DNA of 9,299 nt, from contig JAIRMY010000239.1 of assembly GCA_031258335.1 (NCBI GenBank), forward strand, positions 1-9,299. The letters are read 5' to 3'. This stretch comes from Spirochaetaceae bacterium (GTDB lineage: Bacteria; Spirochaetota; Spirochaetia; Treponematales; Breznakiellaceae). Of the stretch, positions 1 to 6,717 are shown in pieces. Both the position numbers and the translations under genes were made by a program. Positions within the stretch are counted from its first letter, which is position 1. Each line of letters opens with the position of its first letter. Below the pieces are notes generated by a model that was not told the DNA's origin, did no database searches, and saw nothing but the letters and a program-made list of their open reading frames with translations.

Positions 1-698
1 TGATTCGGATGCTTGCGCCCGCCTTGGGGCGGTACCGAGGCTATGGAACCCTCGATTATCTTTAGCAGGGCTTGCTGAACGCCTTCGCCTGAAACATCGC
101 GTGTAATCGAGACATTTTCGCCTTTGCGCGAAATTTTATCGATTTCGTCTATGTACACTATGCCCCGCTCGGCGGCGGCTATGTTGCCCCCCGCGTTTTG
201 AATCAGTTTGAGCAGTATATTTTCAACATCCTCGCCAACATAGCCCGCCTCCGTCAACGTTGTGGCGTCAACTATGGCAAACGGCACTTTGAGCTTGTGG
301 GCAAGCGTCTTGGCAAGCAGTGTCTTGCCGGTACCCGTAGGCCCTATCAAGAGCACATTGGATTTTTCAATCTCTACTTCATCAGGATTGCCCGCGGGAT
401 TCGCTATACGTTTGTAGTGGTTGTAAACCGCCACGGACAACGCTTTTTTGGCGTCATCCTGCCCGATAACGAACAGATCAAGGTACTCCTTGATCTCTTT
501 GGGGCGGGGAATGTCGCCTGTAAACTGGCTCGACAGGTCGCGTTCACCATCGTTAAGAATACGCCTGCATACCTCAACACATTCATCGCAGATATAAACA
601 TCTGAGGGCCCGGCTATCAAGCGCCGCGCCGTGTCCCCGCTCTTGCCGCAAAAGGAACAAGTACGTTCAGAATTACTTGAATTACGAAGTCTTGCCAT
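1..698 (-). CDS. clpX: ClpX, ATPase subunit of the ClpXP protease (5' part, cut by the window edge)
   Basis: AAA+ unfoldase that recognises tagged proteins, unfolds them with ATP and feeds them into ClpP in the cytoplasm. The first 232 residues are present; the family is usually about 420 residues, so the C-terminal part lies beyond position 1. Visible in order: an N-terminal zinc-binding domain with Cys14, Cys17, Cys37 and Cys40; Walker A GPTGTGKT at 119-126; pore-loop motif GYVGED at 152-157; Walker B with Asp184-Glu185; and the RKHP loop at 228-231, near the cut. The start at 698 is preceded by GAGGG with a 6-nt spacer. An in-frame ATG two codons upstream lies too close to that site. The first 17 nt overlap the end of clpP, so translation is probably coupled. 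No disruption is seen in the visible part. Confidence 0.98.
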   Translation of the reverse strand, partial: MARLRNSSNSERTCSFCGKSGDTARRLIAGPSDVYICDECVEVCRRILNDGERDLSSQFTGDIPRPKEIKEYLDLFVIGQDDAKKALSVAVYNHYKRIANPAGNPDEVEIEKSNVLLIGPTGTGKTLLAKTLAHKLKVPFAIVDATTLTEAGYVGEDVENILLKLIQNAGGNIAAAERGIVYIDEIDKISRKGENVSITRDVSGEGVQQALLKIIEGSIASVPPQGGRKHPN

Positions 699-1296
699 GA
701 TCATCCCTCACTAAAATTTTATCGACAACCCCGTAGGCTACCGCGTCTTCCGCGGACATATAAAAATCACGCTCCATGTCGGAGGCGATTTGTTCCGGGG
801 ATTTGCCGGTATGTTTTGAAAAATAGTCTATCGTGATACGCTTAAGCCTGAGTATTTCTTTTGCCTGTATGCCTATGTCAAGCGCCTGCCCTTGAGCGCC
901 GCCCCAGGGCTGGTGAATCAGAACACGCGCCGACGGCAAAACCATGCGTTTGCCCGCCGTTCCGCCGGTGAGAATCAATGCCCCCATGCTTGCCGCCTGA
1001 CCCACGCAAATGGATTGGACATCGCATTTTACGTACTGCATCGTATCGTAAATCGCGAGCCCCGATGTAACAGAACCGCCGGGCGTGTTGATATAGAGGC
1101 TTATGTCCTTTTCCGTATCCTGACCATCGAGAAACAACAGTTGGGCGACTACAAGATCCGCCGTCAAATCGTTTATTTCACCGTCAAGGAACACGATACG
1201 GTCCTTGAGCAGGCGTGAATAAATATCGTAAGACCGTTCTCCCATCCCTGTTTGTTCTACAACGATGGGTACAAGGGTGTTCATTTTTTCATGCAT
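682..1296 (-). CDS. clpP: ClpP, proteolytic subunit of the ClpXP protease
   Basis: Self-compartmentalised serine protease that forms a tetradecameric chamber and degrades proteins delivered by ClpX. Length is 204 residues, normal for the family. The catalytic triad reads as Ser103 (in GQAASMGA), His128 (in LIHQPWGG) and Asp177 (in MERDFYMS), each offset by eight from the E. coli precursor numbers. The N-terminal axial-loop segment LVPIVVEQT is typical. The start is uncertain between Met1 (1294-1296) and Met5 (1282-1284): neither has a clear nearby Shine-Dalgarno, and an AAGGAA lies about 15 nt upstream of Met1, inside the end of tig. It lies 9 nt downstream of tig and overlaps clpX by 17 nt, as expected for a tig-clpP-clpX operon. 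Confidence 0.98.
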   Translation of the reverse strand: MHEKMNTLVPIVVEQTGMGERSYDIYSRLLKDRIVFLDGEINDLTADLVVAQLLFLDGQDTEKDISLYINTPGGSVTSGLAIYDTMQYVKCDVQSICVGQAASMGALILTGGTAGKRMVLPSARVLIHQPWGGAQGQALDIGIQAKEILRLKRITIDYFSKHTGKSPEQIASDMERDFYMSAEDAVAYGVVDKILVRDDHGKTS

Positions 1297-1305
1297 AATT
1301 ATAAT

Positions 1306-2652
1306 CTAAGCAATTTCCTTGATAATATCCACTAAATCCACCTTTTTTCCTGGTATTATCGTGTTTTTTTCCAGTAGTATATCGACAAATTTTTTGTATT
1401 TAATCTCTTCGTCAAGGTAACTTTCACCGCCCATGTTGTTTATATACTCCTCTTTGGCCTCGTCAAAAGACTTTCCCTTGGCTTCCGCCATATTCGTATA
1501 GAATAAATCCCTGTCTTCCGGCAGCGCTTCTATATTCAAGTCGTCCATCAGCTTACTCGTTATTAAATGCGTCCTGAGTCTTCCGATGGATTTCTTTCTG
1601 CTTTCTTCGTCGGCAAGCCTTGGAACCAGTTCATACGCCCTTTCTTCTGTTACACGGTCGCCAAGCAATTGCTGTATCCGCATGGCAAATTCACGCTGTA
1701 TCATGCTTTCCGGTATGGCCACGGGATTCTCCTCGGTTATCTTTTCCAAGATTTTTTGGATTTTTAAGTTCCTAAGATTTAACGCAAGAGACGCTTCAAG
1801 AGACTTTGCTATGCTTGCCTTTAGATCGTCTATCGTCTCGAAACTTTCATCGTAATCCTGCGCCAATTCATCATCATCGGGAATAGTCCTCTGTTTAAGC
1901 TCTTTCAGTGAAACACGAATCCTTCTTGTTTGGCTCGCCAAATCACCGTCTTCAAAATCACCGGGGTATGTTTTAACTATATCACGGGTTTCATCTTTTT
2001 TCATGCCGATAATTTCATCGTCAAACTTGAACGCATTATTCCCTGTTCCCAACGTAAAGGTAAAATCCTCGCGTTCCGTGTCTGGAATTTTCCCGCCGTC
2101 TTCCTCCAGTTCGTGGTAATCCACAGTAACGATATCGCCGTTTTCCGCCGAGTCATCGTCCTCCTTGTCCATAACGATGGCGTTTTTTTCACGAATCTCT
2201 TCCAGTCTGCGGTCTATATCCGCTTGGGTAACATCGGCCGTATCCACTTCGACCTCGAATCCTTCCCATTTTGTAACGTTGACAACGGGCCTGGCATCGT
2301 GTTTGACTGAAAAAACAAGATCGCTTGAAAGGTCAAGGACAGGCTCCCCCTCAACTTCGGGCATCGAATACTCAAGCGGGAGGGCTGCCTCCGGAAAATC
2401 ATCGCTTTTTATCGCGTCTTCTACAGTTTTCCCTATGATGAGGTTAAGCACCTCTTGTTTAAGCGTCTTACCCATTTTACTCTCAAGGATGGAGACAGGC
2501 GCTTTCCCCTTGCGGAAGCCTTTGAGTTGTAGATCCTTGGCCAAATTATTGACAATTTCATTATACTTGGCACGTAAATCTTCGTTATTATATGTAAAAG
2601 TGAGCCTTACCGCCGAATTGTCAAGATATGTAATTTCCTGTGTTACCGCCAC
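1306..2652 (-). CDS. tig: Trigger factor, ribosome-associated chaperone and prolyl isomerase
   Basis: Binds the ribosome at the peptide exit and shields nascent chains; its middle domain has peptidyl-prolyl isomerase activity. At 448 residues it has the usual size. The ribosome-binding signature GFRKGKAP is at residues 45-52. An FKBP-type isomerase domain runs from about 168 to 250 (begins GDIVTVDY). The rest is the helical SurA-like cradle that normally forms the chaperone surface. The start codon is GTG (2650-2652), chosen because AGAGGG lies 4 nt upstream (2657-2662). It begins 30 nt after the tRNA-Gly gene and is followed after 9 nt by clpP. The gene is AT-rich in places compared with mnmG. 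Confidence 0.98.
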   Translation of the reverse strand: MAVTQEITYLDNSAVRLTFTYNNEDLRAKYNEIVNNLAKDLQLKGFRKGKAPVSILESKMGKTLKQEVLNLIIGKTVEDAIKSDDFPEAALPLEYSMPEVEGEPVLDLSSDLVFSVKHDARPVVNVTKWEGFEVEVDTADVTQADIDRRLEEIREKNAIVMDKEDDDSAENGDIVTVDYHELEEDGGKIPDTEREDFTFTLGTGNNAFKFDDEIIGMKKDETRDIVKTYPGDFEDGDLASQTRRIRVSLKELKQRTIPDDDELAQDYDESFETIDDLKASIAKSLEASLALNLRNLKIQKILEKITEENPVAIPESMIQREFAMRIQQLLGDRVTEERAYELVPRLADEESRKKSIGRLRTHLITSKLMDDLNIEALPEDRDLFYTNMAEAKGKSFDEAKEEYINNMGGESYLDEEIKYKKFVDILLEKNTIIPGKKVDLVDIIKEIA

Positions 2653-2656
2653 AATA

Positions 2657-2662
2657 CCCTCT
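2657..2662 (-). promoter_or_regulatory. Shine-Dalgarno site of tig
   Basis: AGAGGG on the minus strand, 4 nt before a GTG codon. It decides the GTG start of trigger factor, since no suitable ATG is nearby. Confidence 0.8.
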
Positions 2663-2682
2663 TACTTAAATTTATAAAATAA

Positions 2683-2754
2683 AGCGGGAAACGGGAGTCG
2701 GACCCGCGACATCCACCTTGGCAAGGTGGCGCTCTACCACTGAGCTATTCCCGC
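2683..2754 (-). tRNA. tRNA-Gly, anticodon GCC
   Basis: Complete cloverleaf on the minus strand: a 7-bp acceptor stem GCGGGAA/TTCCCGC, D-stem GCTC/GAGC, anticodon stem CCACC/GGTGG around loop TTGCCAA (anticodon GCC), and T-stem GCGGG/CCCGT with one G-T pair. The discriminator base is T, the usual glycine identity base in bacteria. The 3' CCA is not encoded (TTTATTTT follows), so it must be added by a nucleotidyltransferase. The T-loop reads TCCGACT, with C instead of the nearly invariant T at position 55. The gene is the first element after a good promoter and lies 30 nt ahead of tig. Confidence 0.96.
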
Positions 2755-2768
2755 AATCAGTCATTAAA

Positions 2769-2797
2769 TTTATACAGGATTAAAGAAAAACAGTCAA
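2769..2797 (-). promoter_or_regulatory. Sigma70-type promoter for tRNA-Gly and probably tig-clpP-clpX
   Basis: On the minus strand TTGACT (2792-2797) is separated by exactly 17 bp from TATAAA (2769-2774), matching the consensus at 5/6 positions in each hexamer. The predicted transcription start falls about 7 nt after the -10, a few bases before the tRNA 5' end at 2754. No other convincing promoter is seen between the tRNA and tig (28-30 nt), so it likely serves the whole cluster. Confidence 0.75.
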
Positions 2798-2831
2798 GAG
2801 AATCTTGCCTTCATAAGCGGTTTTTTGTAGC

Positions 2832-4400
2832 ATGAAAGTAATGGAACTTACAGAGAACAATTCAACAGCGCCGGCGGAACAAGAGGTAGAAACCGTTCCG
2901 GCGGCGGCAGTTCAAAGCGGATTTCCTCCCGTCGATAAAATGTTTGAAGATTCAGGGCATACGGCCTTTGATGATCCTGCGTACTACAAGACCGTACTCG
3001 CGGACTGCGGGGATTTGGCGCAGAGGCTGCACGGCATTTTTCAAAAATACGCCACGACAAAAGACCCCAAGGATAAAGCCATATTTCGCCAGCAGATGAT
3101 CAGTGTTTATTGGGAATTTCTGGGTAAAAACGCTCAAGGCGTGGTGAGAAAGCTCCCTGACCCAAAGAAATACCTGCTGCGTTTCGGTTTACTGCACCCG
3201 AATCTGCTGAATGACGAGGCTAAGGCTTTCCTTTCAAAGATTCCGGTGGAAAATACACTGGCGCAGTCTATCTACTACCTTGACGAATGGATGAAATTGA
3301 TAGGCATGGGGAAGGTTAAGTGCTCCACTACAGACGAGGTGAGGCCGGGCGGAGGGCACGGGAATATGAACGCCCACCTGCAATCCCTCCAGGACAAGAC
3401 GCAGGGCAAGATCGAAGGTTCTCAGGGTCTGCTCCGTTCCAAGAACGCGGAGCGCGTCGAATTTGAAAATAAACTTACCGTATTGGTAAAACGCCTTACC
3501 ACTCATACGCATTATGAAATATTTCCGGAAATCTTTGACAGGTACAGCGAGGAACAAAAACATACATTCATCGAAATTCAGGACACGATAAAGGCTCTTT
3601 CAAGGATAGACCGCGAAACCGCGATTTACATGAAAGACCTTGAGCAGAGCTGCGAGGACCTCCAAACGATTAACGGGAAACTCGAAGAGGCGGGCGCCGC
3701 CGCCGCCGGTTCTGTAGACTTGAAGGCGATAGACACGGAATTCGCTTCAATACGGCAGATGGCAAAGATGACGGTGGGGCGGCAGGGCAACGCCTTTCCG
3801 GTTCTAACCAGTGAATTTTTCCGCGCTTCGGCTAACGGCGTGGGTACTAGGGAGAATATAATCAAACTGCTCTCATGGATAGAGAGCATAGACGCCGAGG
3901 TTTTTATCCGCTATTACAAGAACAAACCAAGCCGTATCGTGCCTTATGTCATACTTTTGCCCACCTATGGCGACTTTGGAATCTGCTGGGAGCCTTTTGA
4001 AAAGGCGAACCGCGCCACAAGCCGGGGGCGCATAGCCATCCCCATGTACCCCAAAAACCCGACTCTTGCCGTGCTGTCGGCGGTAGGCGATATGCGCTGG
4101 CAAGCAGCCAAGGAAAAGTCCTCGTTTTACTGGATGGAGGAGGGGCTTACCGGCAACTACTACCAGTGGTTTCAGGCGCAAAAACTCAAAGGCGATGTCA
4201 AATCCTACTTTGTCCAGGATTATATAATTTGGATGACCAAGGAAAGCGAAGGTACGCAAAAACTTGACAAGGATGTACGCGGAACTTTTTGGCGCTATAT
4301 GCCGTTTACCCAGGCTGTAAAAGAAAGGCTAAAAGACCGCAGCCTTATATACCAGGAATTGTACCAGCGCGACAAAAACCGCGCCGCCTCAGACCTGTAA
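2832..4400 (+). CDS. Conserved-looking protein of unknown function, 522 residues
   Basis: I do not recognise a characterised family. The protein has no signal peptide and no membrane segment, so it is probably cytoplasmic. Residues 1-35 look disordered (rich in E, A, P). About 40-160 is helical and aromatic-rich; 180-320 is charged with coiled-coil character and a short Ala-rich linker (288-292). Residues 325-510 form a dense, Trp/Tyr-rich C-terminal domain with segments such as VILLPTYGDFGICWEPF (373-389) and WMEEGLTGNYYQWF (434-447). There are only four Cys (59, 164, 274, 385). An in-frame TAA at 2814-2816 limits the start to Met1 or Met4 (2841); neither has a clear Shine-Dalgarno. It diverges from tRNA-Gly and its last 12 nt overlap the end of mnmG. 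Length, codon use and an intact frame argue it is a real gene; the function stays open. Confidence 0.92.
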   Translation: MKVMELTENNSTAPAEQEVETVPAAAVQSGFPPVDKMFEDSGHTAFDDPAYYKTVLADCGDLAQRLHGIFQKYATTKDPKDKAIFRQQMISVYWEFLGKNAQGVVRKLPDPKKYLLRFGLLHPNLLNDEAKAFLSKIPVENTLAQSIYYLDEWMKLIGMGKVKCSTTDEVRPGGGHGNMNAHLQSLQDKTQGKIEGSQGLLRSKNAERVEFENKLTVLVKRLTTHTHYEIFPEIFDRYSEEQKHTFIEIQDTIKALSRIDRETAIYMKDLEQSCEDLQTINGKLEEAGAAAAGSVDLKAIDTEFASIRQMAKMTVGRQGNAFPVLTSEFFRASANGVGTRENIIKLLSWIESIDAEVFIRYYKNKPSRIVPYVILLPTYGDFGICWEPFEKANRATSRGRIAIPMYPKNPTLAVLSAVGDMRWQAAKEKSSFYWMEEGLTGNYYQWFQAQKLKGDVKSYFVQDYIIWMTKESEGTQKLDKDVRGTFWRYMPFTQAVKERLKDRSLIYQELYQRDKNRAASDL

Positions 4401-6200
4401 ACGCCGAGCCGCCACGAGGAGCAGCGCTATATCCCCCTGCCGGATGCCGGGTATGCGGGCGGCCTGCCCCACGGTAAGCGGGCGGATTTGGCGCAGCTTT
4501 TCCCTAGCCTCGGCTGAAAGCCCATTCAGCGCCCGGTAATCCAGCGCCGGATCCAGCCTTACCGCGTCCATCTTCGCGGCGCGGGATGCGAAACGCTTTT
4601 CCTTTTCGATGTACCCCGCGTATTTTACGTCCAAGACCACCCTTTCCAGCCATTCTACCGGGTAGTTTTCAAGTTCAGGGACGAAACTGAGCGCATAATC
4701 AAGCCCTATGCCCGGATGTTTCAGCGCGTCTTCAACGCTTTCTCCGCGGTCCGTACCGGCGGCGAGGAGGCTGCGTATGGTTTCCAACGCGCTTATCTTA
4801 CGCTGAAAGCGTTCCCAGCGTTCCCCGTCCACGAGGCCGAGTTCATGGGCGCGGGGAGATAGGCGGCTGTCCGCCGTGTCGTGCCGCAGCGCGAGGCGGT
4901 GTTCGGCGCGGCTGGTAAACATCCTGTACGGCTCCTTCGTTCCGAGCGTGGTGAGGTCGTCTATGAGTACGCCTATGTACGCCTCGCCGCGTCCAAGCAC
5001 GAGAGGCTCTCCTCCGCGCAGTTTTTGCGCGGCGTTTATTCCGGCGATGATACCCTGCGCCGCGGCTTCCTCGTAACCTGAACTGCCGTTTGTCTGCCCG
5101 GCGGAAAAGAAACCCGAAAGCCGCTTCGATTCGAGAGTAGGGTAGAGGTCGAGCGGGTAGAGGTAATCGTATTCGACGGCGTAAGCCGGGCGTACTATGC
5201 GAGCCTTTTCCAAACCGCGTATCGTGTGTATGTACGCCTTCTGCGTGTCTTCGGGCATGGAACTTGAAAGCCCGTTCAGGTACATCTCGTTTGTGTACTC
5301 ACCCTCAGGCTCTATGAACAGGTGATGGCTGGAGCGGTCAGGGAAGCGCATCACCTTGTCCTCGATAGACGGGCAGTAGCGCGGGCCCGTGCCGTGTATC
5401 TTGCCGCTGTAGAGCGGGGAGCGGTGTATGTTATCTCTGATGATGCGGTGAGTTTCTTCGTTGGTGGAGGTGAGCCAGCAGGGGATGGTCGGGCGGGCTT
5501 CCACGGTTCCGGCGCGGGAATCGAATGAAAAAGGGGAGGGTGCGTCTCCGTCCTGACGAGCCAGACGTGAAAAATCCACCGAATCGGCGGCGATGCGGGC
5601 GGGAGTGCCGGTTTTAAGCCGTCCGAGCGGGAAACCGCGCCGCCTGAGCGCGCTTCCAAGCCCTATGGCGGCCGCCTCGCCGAGCCTTCCTTCCTCCGCG
5701 TCATACTCTCCTATGAAGATCCTGCCTTCAAGGAAGGTTCCGGCGGCAAGAATCACCGTTTTGGCGGAAATCTCATGCCCGCGGGCCGTTACAACGCCGC
5801 GGACTTCCCTGTCCGCCTCGTCCGTCAAGAGGTCTACGACGGTGTCCATGAACACCTCCAGCCCGCTCATGTCTTCTACGGAACGGCGCGCCAGAGCCTG
5901 GTAGAGCGCCTTGTCCGACTGGGCGCGGGGCGCCTGCACCGCGGGTCCGCGGGAACGGTTCAGCACCCGGTACTGTATCATGCTTTTGTATATGAGCCGC
6001 CCCATCTCGCCGCCGAGCGCGTCAACTTCGCGGACTAGGTTGCCTTTCGCAAGCCCGCCCACCGCCGGATTACAAGAGAGAGCGCCTATCCTGTCAGGGT
6101 TCTGGGTTATCATCAGCACGGAACAGCCAAGCCTTGCCGCCGCGAGCGCCGCTTCTATACCCGCGTGCCCGCCGCCTATAACAACGCAGTCGTAGTCCAT
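4389..6200 (-). CDS. mnmG: MnmG (GidA), FAD-dependent tRNA wobble-uridine modification enzyme
   Basis: With MnmE it installs the (carboxymethyl)aminomethyl group on C5 of the wobble uridine of certain tRNAs, using FAD and methylenetetrahydrofolate. The 603 residues fit the long MnmG class, not the shorter TrmFO. The FAD-binding motif GGGHAG is at 9-14. Cys43 (in LSCNPAVGG) and Cys276 (in RYCPSIEDK) match the two conserved cysteines, Cys47 and Cys277 in E. coli. The C-terminal helical domain, which contacts MnmE, ends with the typical PGI..GDIALLL pattern. The start ATG shares its A with the stop of the upstream regulator gene and has no Shine-Dalgarno of its own, suggesting reinitiation. The tRNA-Gly in this window has G34 and is not a substrate. 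G+C is noticeably higher than in tig. Confidence 0.98.
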   Translation of the reverse strand: MDYDCVVIGGGHAGIEAALAAARLGCSVLMITQNPDRIGALSCNPAVGGLAKGNLVREVDALGGEMGRLIYKSMIQYRVLNRSRGPAVQAPRAQSDKALYQALARRSVEDMSGLEVFMDTVVDLLTDEADREVRGVVTARGHEISAKTVILAAGTFLEGRIFIGEYDAEEGRLGEAAAIGLGSALRRRGFPLGRLKTGTPARIAADSVDFSRLARQDGDAPSPFSFDSRAGTVEARPTIPCWLTSTNEETHRIIRDNIHRSPLYSGKIHGTGPRYCPSIEDKVMRFPDRSSHHLFIEPEGEYTNEMYLNGLSSSMPEDTQKAYIHTIRGLEKARIVRPAYAVEYDYLYPLDLYPTLESKRLSGFFSAGQTNGSSGYEEAAAQGIIAGINAAQKLRGGEPLVLGRGEAYIGVLIDDLTTLGTKEPYRMFTSRAEHRLALRHDTADSRLSPRAHELGLVDGERWERFQRKISALETIRSLLAAGTDRGESVEDALKHPGIGLDYALSFVPELENYPVEWLERVVLDVKYAGYIEKEKRFASRAAKMDAVRLDPALDYRALNGLSAEAREKLRQIRPLTVGQAARIPGIRQGDIALLLVAARRLQV

Positions 6201-6571
6201 CAGGCTTTGGGGGGGTTGCGGCGTACAAATGATTTAAGTTTTTTAAATGTTTCTTCGGAAAGAACGTGTTCCATTTTGCAGGCGTCCGTTTCGGCGTTTT
6301 CCTCGCTGACGCCCAGTTTTTCCTGTAGGAAAGCCTTGATCAGGACGTGCCGCGCCCGTATCTCGCCGGCAAGTTCCCGCCCCTTTTCAGTCAGCGATAC
6401 GCTGCCGTACCGCTCGTGCATCACGAGGCCCTTTTCCTCCAGCAGCCTGAGTCCCGTAAGCACGGACGGCTTTGAGAAACCGAGCCTTTTGGCAATATCG
6501 GTAACACGCACCCGCCCCTCATCCGAGAGAAAGCTGACCATTTCAAGATAATCTTCCTGCGACTGTGTCAT
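6200..6571 (-). CDS. DtxR/MntR-family metal-dependent transcriptional regulator
   Basis: Dimeric repressors of this family bind DNA when loaded with Fe2+ or Mn2+ and control metal uptake and oxidative-stress genes. The 123 residues comprise an N-terminal winged helix (about 8-62, recognition region around FSKPSVLTGLRLLEEKG) and the dimerisation/metal domain, without the SH3-like third domain, as in MntR. Candidate ligands by alignment from memory: Asp7 and Glu10 (MntR Asp8, Glu11), His75 (MntR His77, DtxR His79), and Cys98, Glu101, His102 (DtxR Cys102, Glu105, His106). The site thus mixes MntR-like and DtxR-like residues. The DtxR ancillary-site Glu83 appears as Lys79. The ATG at 6571 has only a weak GAG upstream. 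The gene ends in TGATG, directly coupled to mnmG, and is divergent from the chemoreceptor gene. Confidence 0.9.
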   Translation of the reverse strand: MTQSQEDYLEMVSFLSDEGRVRVTDIAKRLGFSKPSVLTGLRLLEEKGLVMHERYGSVSLTEKGRELAGEIRARHVLIKAFLQEKLGVSEENAETDACKMEHVLSEETFKKLKSFVRRNPPKA

Positions 6572-6579
6572 TTACTTTA

Positions 6580-6609
6580 ACTCTAGCACCAATAGCCCGC
6601 CCGCGTCAA
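6580..6609 (-). promoter_or_regulatory. Possible promoter of the regulator-mnmG pair
   Basis: TTGACG (6604-6609) and TAGAGT (6580-6585) are separated by 18 bp on the minus strand. The -35 is good and the -10 is mediocre (4/6). Transcription would start within a few bases of the ATG at 6571, giving an almost leaderless mRNA, consistent with the poor Shine-Dalgarno there. Confidence 0.35.
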
Positions 6610-6643
6610 GATGCCGCAGACATGGGAAATCGAGACCTTCACA

Positions 6644-6663
6644 GTAACGCGAAAAATCGTTAC
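6644..6663. repeat. Inverted repeat GTAACG-N8-CGTTAC, candidate operator
   Basis: Perfect 6-bp arms (6644-6649 and 6658-6663) flank an 8-nt A-rich centre. A further copy of GTAACG lies at 6736-6741. Its place between divergent genes, one encoding a DNA-binding regulator, and directly beside TTGACA makes it a plausible protein-binding site. It does not match the DtxR or MntR consensus boxes that I know. Confidence 0.4.
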
Positions 6664-6664
6664 C

Positions 6665-6693
6665 TTGACATGTATGCGGTGTGTGCTTGAAAA
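6665..6693 (+). promoter_or_regulatory. Possible sigma70-type promoter of the chemoreceptor-rubrerythrin genes
   Basis: A perfect -35 hexamer TTGACA (6665-6670) is followed after 17 bp by TGAAAA (6688-6693), a weak -10 (3/6). It would give a leader of about 110 nt. The strong -35 with a poor -10 could mean an activator-dependent promoter or chance. Confidence 0.3.
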
Positions 6694-6717
6694 AATAAAA
6701 AAAGTATGAGAGCATAC
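6690..6717 (-). terminator. Small hairpin followed by a T-rich tract (terminator-like)
   Basis: Read on the minus strand, GTATG-CTCT-CATAC (6717-6704) is followed at once by T7-A-T6 (6703-6690). The stem is only 5 bp and not GC-rich, so termination would be weak. It would act on transcripts heading towards the regulator gene. Confidence 0.3.

Noticed and set aside
404..605. Open frames opposite or beside clpX, and similar ones over clpP, tig, mnmG and the chemoreceptor
   Set aside because: They lie inside well-identified genes in other frames, lack ribosome sites, and look like translations of the opposite strand.
3690..3715. GC-rich GCCGCC run in the unknown gene as a possible triplet repeat
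   Set aside because: Only a short run encoding an Ala linker; too short to call a repeat tract.
5351..5659. A 102-codon alternative frame inside mnmG with a Pro/Arg-rich product
   Set aside because: Long chance frames are expected in GC-rich DNA, and the mnmG frame here carries conserved family residues.
4389..6200. TrmFO (folate-dependent tRNA U54 methyltransferase) as an alternative identity for mnmG
   Set aside because: Length of 603 residues, the RYCPSIEDK motif and the C-terminal helical domain are those of MnmG; TrmFO is about 430-450 residues.
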